64,000 nucleotides of DNA. Source: Pampus argenteus (taxonomy: Eukaryota > Chordata > Actinopteri > Scombriformes > Stromateidae). Shown here in pieces: positions 60,455 through 64,000 of this stretch (position 1 is its first letter; the number at the start of each line of letters is the position of its first letter). The DNA lies in assembly GCA_036937835.1 (NCBI GenBank), contig CM072879.1:13199001-13263000 (forward strand). The letters run 5' to 3'. Below the pieces are notes generated by a model. That model had not been told where the DNA came from, searched no databases, and was given only the letters and a program-made list of their open reading frames with translations. A program made the position numbers and the translations under genes.

Positions 60455-62837
60455 TACGCAGTGTGTGCACATCAAGCTTCAGTATTAATTAAAGGTGTGA
60501 ATGCTAATTGGTCAGATCAATAACAGGTCGTTAGGCCTCAGGGGCCGACAGCCAATAGGAAATCATTATGTGTCTGACATCACTGTCACTCTGCTAAAGC
60601 CGCACTGCACTGTGACACATGCACACGCACTCACACTGATTTGCACTCACATTCACACTACTGTCATCTGGAAAGATAGGTACACCTCAAAGGTTGTGAG
60701 AGAAACACAGAGTTTAGAAACATAAGAGGTTAGAAAGACAGAACTGCCACAATAGATATAAACCTACTATATATCCCTAAAACTAAATCAATATCCATTA
60801 ACGAAAGCAAGAGACAGAACAAGAGAGGAAGAGAGCAAGATGTAGAGAAAGGGGGAGGGAGAGAAGGGTTTTCAAAAAAGAATCAGATGCCATAGTTGTC
60901 ATTGAACAGAACTGAGTAAATGAGTGTGTCCTCTCTGAAGGCCTTTTGGTGTTTGATCAATACCAGAGCACTCCTCCTCTCCCTACCACATACACTGTAT
61001 TTCAATCTCTCTCTTCCCTTTAATCTCAGGGTGCTGATCAGCCGTTGTCAGTATGATATTCAGTTAAATAGATGACTATGACGTACTTTGCCCTTTAATT
61101 CAGAAAAGAAGAGATAAGAAGAGAAGAATGTTGCACAAAAGGAATATCACACATCGAGTGGTTTACTTGATGGCATGAAGACCTACGCTCCAACCCACCC
61201 AAACACAAACCCCTGGCTAATTATAATTATCAAACTGGAGACAATATTATAGTAAGAGTAAGTGTAAGAGTTGTCTTGATTTTTATCAGCTGGTCAATTT
61301 TTTCTGTTTAATGCATTGATCTACTGGAAATGTCAAAATGTCCAAATGTATAGACATATTAAAATGTACTGGCAGATTTCAGTGGAATATCCAGATCACA
61401 CTTTTTCCTACAACTTTCCTACATAAGCCTTCTTGCACACAAGATGTCTCACCAGGAAACCACATTCACTGTTTTAAATGTAATCCCCCTAAGACAAACT
61501 ACACACACTACAGTTTGTAGTTTTACTGCAAATCCAGCAATCCGGCACTAGAACGCAGGGGGGCTTCAGTGGTGAGGGTGTGTTGTTTAAGGTACGGGTG
61601 AGGCAAGGAGTCGAATTACAGATTAGTACATCTGAGGATTTATCAGAAGCCAATTCACTGTGCATCAGTTTGTAAAACTCACAGACAGGCCTTTACAACT
61701 CTGGAAAGTTTTTCAACTAATCCACCAGGAATGTGTGCTTGCATGTATGTGATTGGCCACTGCAGCGTGATGTCAGGTTGCATTTCAGCAAAAGTTGAGT
61801 CCGGTTCAACTTCTTGCCGGATGGCTGCTGTGATTTCTTGCTAAGCCCTATGTGGTCCCCATTCCTGCAGCATAAACAGACTGGTACCATTCGAGGGAGA
61901 CCTGCAGTTATACCTGTTTTCATGCATTGCAAAGCAATTTTTTGTGTAAATAGACACAAATTGGCGCCAGGCAACACAAATCATGCAATGTTTGTGAAAG
62001 CCTTTCAGTGCTAAGATTCTCCCGACATGACTGACATCCTGACGTTGAATCAGAAATGGAGGAAAATGTTATTGTGGGCTCTGTGGGCATGTGTCTGGGA
62101 CGTATTGTGTCCTCCTCAACAGGTAGAAGGCAGCAATAGTAGTCATTTCGGTCATGGTTGATGGCAGAAATAAACAACACTAAAGTGTGTGTGATATCTA
62201 CATGGACATAAACACCTTCCTTCACTCCTCTTTTGCTTCAGTTTTGGTCTGAATGCTGCTGACTGTTCCAACTGACAAGTATTATGGGTGTATTGCACAT
62301 GCTGTCTCTAGGGGTCACTAAAGGGGCTTTCACTTTCCTATACCTCTAATACCTTCCGACAGATCTATCGCTTGTTGTTAAACAAACTGACACAAGTGAG
62401 CAGACATCAGTGGAGGGCTATGCAAGGTTAATGCTGTTAAGTGGTGGATGAAACATTAACTGGTAACCCATATACATATTATTGCCTGTAGAGACAGTAA
62501 TTGTCAATGTGTGTGTGTGCAAGCGAGAGACAACTTCAGCCATTGTGAATACTGTGCATATTTGATAAAAAAATAAATAAAATAAAAAAAATAAAAAAAA
62601 CAAAGAGTGAGTTTGTCCATGAATGTGTGTGTATGAGAGAGTCTTCACTCTGCTGATAAAATCTGCATGTGTATTGCATAGTTGCACAGTTGAGGTGAGC
62701 TGGATAGCTAGATTTGTGGGTGTGTGTGCCAGCATGTGTGTAATATCTAATAGCTGTGGTTACTGTAGCGTGACTTATTAAATTTAACATCAAGAGACCC
62801 CCTGGAAAGCTGACTGACAGATACCCACTCACATATA

Positions 62838-62876
62838 AACACACACACACACGCACACACACACACACACACACAC
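62838..62876. repeat. (CA)n microsatellite
   Basis: About 39 bases of CA with one CG interruption. Confidence 0.95.
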
Positions 62877-64000
62877 CGAATCTAAAGCTACCAAGTTCAC
62901 ACAAACTGTATAACTAACCAACCAACACAGACACAGTAATCGTCATAAATATAAAGTTGATGATCATATAGTGTCTGAAAACCAAACAGAATGTACACTA
63001 AGGAGTAAAATCGTTGTATTACCTACCACCAAAATAAAAGTTAAAGAACAAATTGAAATTAATAGGTCATTACCGCATCAACAGGCACACCAGAACACAC
63101 AACTAGTTTGTTTTCTCATTAATGTTACATCCAATTATGAGTGCTGAGGAACACTGATGCTTAAATTACCAGGGCCTACCTTGCAGAAACAAGGTTTGTG
63201 AGACAAGCTAGTGTAACTGTTTCGGGTGAATGCTTCCCATACATCAAATGAGCCTTGAACCAAAAGCTGATCAATGGAAGGTTTAAAACAGGCTTTCAAA
63301 AGTATTCATGTGGAAGTGATTTCAAAATTTACAGCATGTTGGCACCCTTTATGTTGAAGTACACTTGAAGACATAAGCAGTTGCCCTCAGTCCAGTTTCA
63401 GTTCTTTCAACTCATTTTCATTCTGTCACTTTTAATCTCTTCTTCTTCTTCTTCTTTCATCTCATTCCTCTTCCTCATAACCTCTGCTGCTACCAGTCTT
63501 TATCAACCACAACTCAACATTTGTTCCCTCTGCACAACTTTGTTGTTTGTGTGTGTAGTTGATGGTGCACAGTCGCTGGGGAATCAATTTCGAAAGAAGT
63601 CGTCCTTTTCATCACAGGAAAACACTTCAATAATTATGACTGTTATAACAGACACAAACATCACACGGCATAACTCAAGTCTCCTCTCCACTGCAAAGTA
63701 AAGGAGTTATTGTTTTCACAAGATTAGCTTGCTTAAGATAAGATAATATTTTACCCAAAGATTAAAATATACTGCAGAACTGCAGCTGTCTTTCTGCAGC
63801 TGCCTTTCTTTCTTAGTTTTACATTGATATCAAAACAGTAATGACCTGCACAATTATCTGATGGCATTAAAACTTGTGGAAAACATTAAAAAATAATATA
63901 GTATAATAAAGATACTTTTAAAACAATCATTTGAGTGGAAGATAAAATGTTTTTCAGCTGTGGGTTTAAAACATAGGAATTGCAAAGGAATTTAAATATC

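Larger units (their letters stand above)
50908..64000 (-). other. csmd3: csmd3 intron upstream of sushi 1 (3' part, at least 13.1 kb)
   Basis: No exon is visible in this stretch: in particular no open frame resembles the CUB1 domain that should precede sushi 1, so that exon lies beyond 64000. What can be recognised is a decayed LINE on the minus strand (58390-59790), an LINE 3' tail (55201-55265), a MITE-like repeat rich in CATACT/AGTATG (54745-55095), long CA, GA and GATA tracts (52557-53695), and otherwise AT-rich unique-looking sequence. Confidence 0.8.

Noticed and set aside
63381..63701. 106-codon frame with a hydrophobic start resembling a signal peptide
   Set aside because: The hydrophobic part comes from a (CTT)n/pyrimidine tract, and the remainder matches no known protein and lacks a cysteine pattern.

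Overview
This window is vertebrate intronic DNA, almost certainly from a teleost fish. It has no prokaryotic gene organisation. Coding sequence is sparse, flanked by canonical GT-AG splice sites and separated by introns of 16 to 27 kb. Dinucleotide and tetranucleotide microsatellites are dense. The interspersed repeats are of fish type: a Tc1/mariner remnant, a Tigger/pogo element, L2-like LINE pieces, a tRNA-derived SINE and foldback MITEs.

The only host gene I can support lies on the minus strand. It is a CUB-and-Sushi multiple-domain (CSMD) gene, best matching CSMD3. Three internal exons are visible, read from high to low coordinates: sushi domain 1 (50710-50907), the first part of CUB domain 2 (23895-24102) and the last part of CUB domain 2 (7983-8095). 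Their phases (1-1, 1-2, 2-1) join without a break into CGNPG...CR-AEDTCGG...TIW-LSG...YQ, the domain order near the N-terminus of CSMD proteins. The CUB1 exon(s) would lie above 64000 and the next exons below position 1. CSMD proteins are very large single-pass membrane proteins of neurons whose CUB and sushi domains face outside the cell. The window thus holds about 170 codons of one extracellular segment.

By region (minus strand is sense): 50908-64000 is the intron before sushi 1, with a decayed LINE (58390-59790), a MITE-like and an LINE-tail repeat near 55 kb, and long CA and GA tracts. 24103-50709 is a 26.6 kb intron with two adjacent foldback elements (25000-25590), a cluster of RFX-like X-box palindromes (35.7-38.2 kb) and a homopurine block (41.19-41.53 kb). 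8096-23894 is a 15.8 kb intron with a Tigger element (20131-20765), a SINE (10441-10658), a MITE (13091-13333) and a (TCTCC)n array. 1-7982 is the start of the next intron, with a Tc1 remnant (720-1405).

No CRISPR array, functional RNA gene, operon or new multi-gene system is visible. The observations worth checking are candidate cis-regulatory clusters, strand-polarised purine/pyrimidine repeats in the pre-mRNA, and the internally deleted transposons.
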